Shown here: positions 62,306-64,000 of the stretch, piece by piece
Position numbering within the stretch: the stretch's first letter is position 1
Layout: the number at the start of each line of letters is the position of its first letter
Assembly: GCA_020683205.1 (NCBI GenBank)
Contig: CP085689.1
Span: forward strand, 930,001 to 994,000
Length of the DNA: 64,000 bases
From: Lentisphaerae bacterium WC36
GTDB lineage: Bacteria; Verrucomicrobiota; Lentisphaeria; Victivallales; SZUA-371
Direction of reading: 5' to 3'
Made by a program: the position numbers and the translations under genes
The notes under the pieces: model-generated
What the model saw: the letters and a program-made list of their open reading frames with translations, nothing else
Database searches by the model: none
Told to the model about the DNA's origin: nothing

Positions 62306-63490
62306 ATGGTTGATAAATTTGTGAAAAAGCAAGGAGTTTTTATTATAATTATGATTATTGTAAAATTAAAAAATAAGAGATTTATATTAATCCCTTTATT
62401 ACTATGTTTCATGATAATTGGGTGCGATGCCAGCAAAAAAAATGTTGACACTAAAATTGCAGTAAAAATAAAAAATGTTAAATTGTTCAAGGTTGAAAGT
62501 AACCTTGACTCATTTGAGCGTATGTACCCATGCATAATTTATGGCTCAAAAAGAGCTAAATTGGCATTTCAAATTCCAGGAGTGATAAACGAACTTAATG
62601 TTAAGCGAGGAGAATTTGTTGAAAAAGGCAAATTAATAGCAAAATTAGATTCTCGCGATTATTATAATGACTTTACAGCCGCGACAGCGCAGCTAAATCA
62701 AAGGAAAAAAGATTATGAACGGCAGAAAAAACTGACCGAAAAAAATGTAGTTTCAAGATCTTATTTTGAACAAGCAGAACGTAATTATGAAATTGCTAAA
62801 GCTCATTATGAAAAAACCAAAAAAGCTTATGAGGATACTTTTTTAAATGCGCCATTTGCAGGAATTATTACCGAATTATACATTGAAAATTTTCAAAATG
62901 TGGCTGCAAAGGAAGATATTGTTTATTTACAAGATGTTGATAACTTAGAAGCTAGAGTTGATTTGCCTGAGTCAGATGTAGCAAGAATCCCTCCACATAT
63001 TCCTGCTGATAAAATTGAAGAAATATTCAAACCAAGAATTTCATTTGCGGTATATAAAGGTGAAACATTTCCTTTAACAGTTAAAGAATTTGAAGCGCAG
63101 GGCGATCCTGAAACACATACTTTTAAAGTTACATTTATTTTTCATCGTCCCAAAGATAGGAGTATTTATCCAGGAATGACTGCTTGGGTTACTATGAATG
63201 GAATTTCACTTGAAAAGCAATATTTAAAAAATTACTATTCAGTTCCAGTAGAAGCTGTAATAGAAAAGAAAAATGGATGCAGTGGAGTTTGGCTTGTTAA
63301 CAAAGATATGACATTAACTTTCAAAAAAGTTGAAGTTGGAATGATAGAGGGAGGAAAAATTCTTGTGAAAGGAGTTAAAAGTGGAGATATTTTAGTTGCT
63401 TCTGGAGCAAACTATATTAATCCCAATGATAAAGTAAAAGAACTCAGTTATATGGGAAATAAAAAACTAACAAAAACTACAGGTAAATAG
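62306..63490 (+). CDS. RND efflux periplasmic adaptor (membrane fusion protein), probable lipoprotein
   Basis: Up to 394 residues. A lipoprotein signal (FILIPLLLCFMIIGC, lipobox IIGC) is followed by the HlyD/AcrA-type plan: KLAFQIPGVINELNVKRGEF (first lipoyl half), a coiled-coil hairpin (NQRKKDYERQKKLTEKNVVS and YEIAKAHYEKTKKAYEDT), APFAGIITELYIENF (second lipoyl half), then beta-barrel and membrane-proximal domains (YPGMTAWVTM; GMIEGGKILVKGV). It would link an inner-membrane RND pump with an outer-membrane channel. An ATG at 62351 would give a more normal signal length and AGGAG lies 14-18 nt before it; the true start is therefore uncertain. The pump gene follows after 3 bp. Confidence 0.9.
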   Translation: MVDKFVKKQGVFIIIMIIVKLKNKRFILIPLLLCFMIIGCDASKKNVDTKIAVKIKNVKLFKVESNLDSFERMYPCIIYGSKRAKLAFQIPGVINELNVKRGEFVEKGKLIAKLDSRDYYNDFTAATAQLNQRKKDYERQKKLTEKNVVSRSYFEQAERNYEIAKAHYEKTKKAYEDTFLNAPFAGIITELYIENFQNVAAKEDIVYLQDVDNLEARVDLPESDVARIPPHIPADKIEEIFKPRISFAVYKGETFPLTVKEFEAQGDPETHTFKVTFIFHRPKDRSIYPGMTAWVTMNGISLEKQYLKNYYSVPVEAVIEKKNGCSGVWLVNKDMTLTFKKVEVGMIEGGKILVKGVKSGDILVASGANYINPNDKVKELSYMGNKKLTKTTGK

Positions 63491-63493
63491 ATT

Positions 63494-64000
63494 ATGAATT
63501 TAGCTGAATTTTCTATAAAGAAAAAAGTTATTACAATTGTTTGCACAGTTTTTGGGTTAATTGCAGGAATTCTTTTTTATCAAAAATTACCACGCTTAGA
63601 AGATCCAGAATTTACAATTAAAGATGCTCTTATTATTACCCAATATCCTGGGGCAAGTGCTCAAGAAGTTGAAAATGAGGTGACTGAAGTTATTGAAAAA
63701 GCTTGTCAACAACTTGGGCAACTTAAAGAATTATCTTCTATTTCAATGCGTGGACAATCAATTGTTACTGCATCTATAAAAGATAAATATGACAAAAACT
63801 CATTACCGCAAGTTTGGGACGAGTTGCGCCGAAAAGTTAACGATGCTCAAGCTTTACTTCCACCAGGTGCAAGTAGAAGTTATGTTAATGATGATTATGG
63901 AGATGTTTTTGGGATTTATTATGCTATTACTGGCGATGGTTATTCTATGGCAGAGTTAAAAGAAATTGCCAAAGCCTTGCAAAAAGAACTTTTACTTGTT
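63494..64000 (+). CDS. RND efflux pump inner-membrane subunit, N-terminal part
   Basis: The first 169 codons of an AcrB/MexB-like or hydrophobe/amphiphile efflux pump, cut by the window end. Seen are MNLAEFSIKKKVITIVCTVF with the first membrane helix, YQKLPRLEDPEFTIKDALII and TQYPGASAQEVENEV with TEVIEKACQ, typical of the porter-domain start. Then DELRRKVNDAQALLPPGASR, YVNDDYGDVFGIYYAITGDG and further porter-domain sequence follow. It starts 3 bp after the adaptor stop and is in the same operon. Substrate unknown. Confidence 0.93.
   Translation, partial: MNLAEFSIKKKVITIVCTVFGLIAGILFYQKLPRLEDPEFTIKDALIITQYPGASAQEVENEVTEVIEKACQQLGQLKELSSISMRGQSIVTASIKDKYDKNSLPQVWDELRRKVNDAQALLPPGASRSYVNDDYGDVFGIYYAITGDGYSMAELKEIAKALQKELLLV

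Noticed and set aside
1-64000. Prophage, insertion sequence, tRNA or rRNA genes
   Set aside because: No transposase, integrase, phage structural gene or tRNA-like cloverleaf with a GTTCRA motif was seen in the intergenic regions.

Overview
The window is strongly AT-rich bacterial DNA. The best lineage pointers are two pseudopilin-like proteins with the [13 protein letters not shown] prepilin motif and a C-terminal H-x9-DG signature. These are typical of the Lentisphaerota/Planctomycetota side of the PVC superphylum. Anaerobic cobalamin synthesis, a class III ribonucleotide reductase, an HmuS/CobN-type haem locus and secreted glycosidases suggest an anaerobic, probably host-associated carbohydrate user, perhaps Victivallis-like. 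That placement is an inference; no rRNA gene is present.

Layout. (1) 1-8893 holds an anaerobic cobalamin cluster. cbiL (cut by the window edge) and an exported cbiK run leftward behind a cobalamin riboswitch; cbiC, cbiD, cbiET, cbiF-cbiG(N), cbiG(C), cbiH and cbiA run rightward. (2) 9104-18293 is a MoxR-DUF58-DUF4129-DUF4350-SpoIIM-RDD membrane operon, ending in RDD/GYF and B-box-like zinc-finger membrane proteins. (3) 18623-26470 runs leftward: a frameshifted clan GH-D-like glycosidase, a PhnA/YjdM protein, two exported TPR/Sel1 proteins behind a repeated operator, YaiI and a cold-shock protein. (4) 26853-30520 is a cobalamin riboswitch followed by a pseudopilin and btuF, btuC, btuD. (5) 30727-32739 is a GH97 glycosidase preceded by a long direct repeat. 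(6) 33959-42141 runs leftward: a Fur-like regulator, a second pseudopilin, a small anchored protein, a polytopic membrane protein, an ExbB-like channel protein, a DUF2149 protein and a 1608-residue membrane-anchored CobN/HmuS-like protein. Divergent from it lie a GNAT gene and a frameshifted class V aminotransferase. (7) 43924-47467 holds a large lipoprotein and a broken small membrane gene. (8) 47654-56126 holds a DUF2089 regulator and three tandem paralogous membrane proteins of about 900 residues. (9) 56212-58587 encodes an orphan 791-residue protein with eukaryotic-looking linear motifs. (10) 58921-62165 is a third cobalamin riboswitch, an nrdD split inside its zinc ribbon, and nrdG. (11) 62306 to the end is an RND efflux adaptor and the start of its pump.

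How it fits together. Cobalamin is the central theme: synthesis, uptake and a B12-independent ribonucleotide reductase sit under three riboswitches. The most unusual pattern is that each of two scarce-nutrient uptake operons (B12, and probably haem/iron) carries one H-x9-DG pseudopilin near its promoter. Neither contains the TonB-dependent outer-membrane receptor found in comparable loci of other bacteria. This suggests, as a hypothesis, pilin-like capture proteins serving dedicated uptake systems. The DUF2089 plus triple-paralog locus and the 791-residue orphan are the other candidates for undescribed biology.
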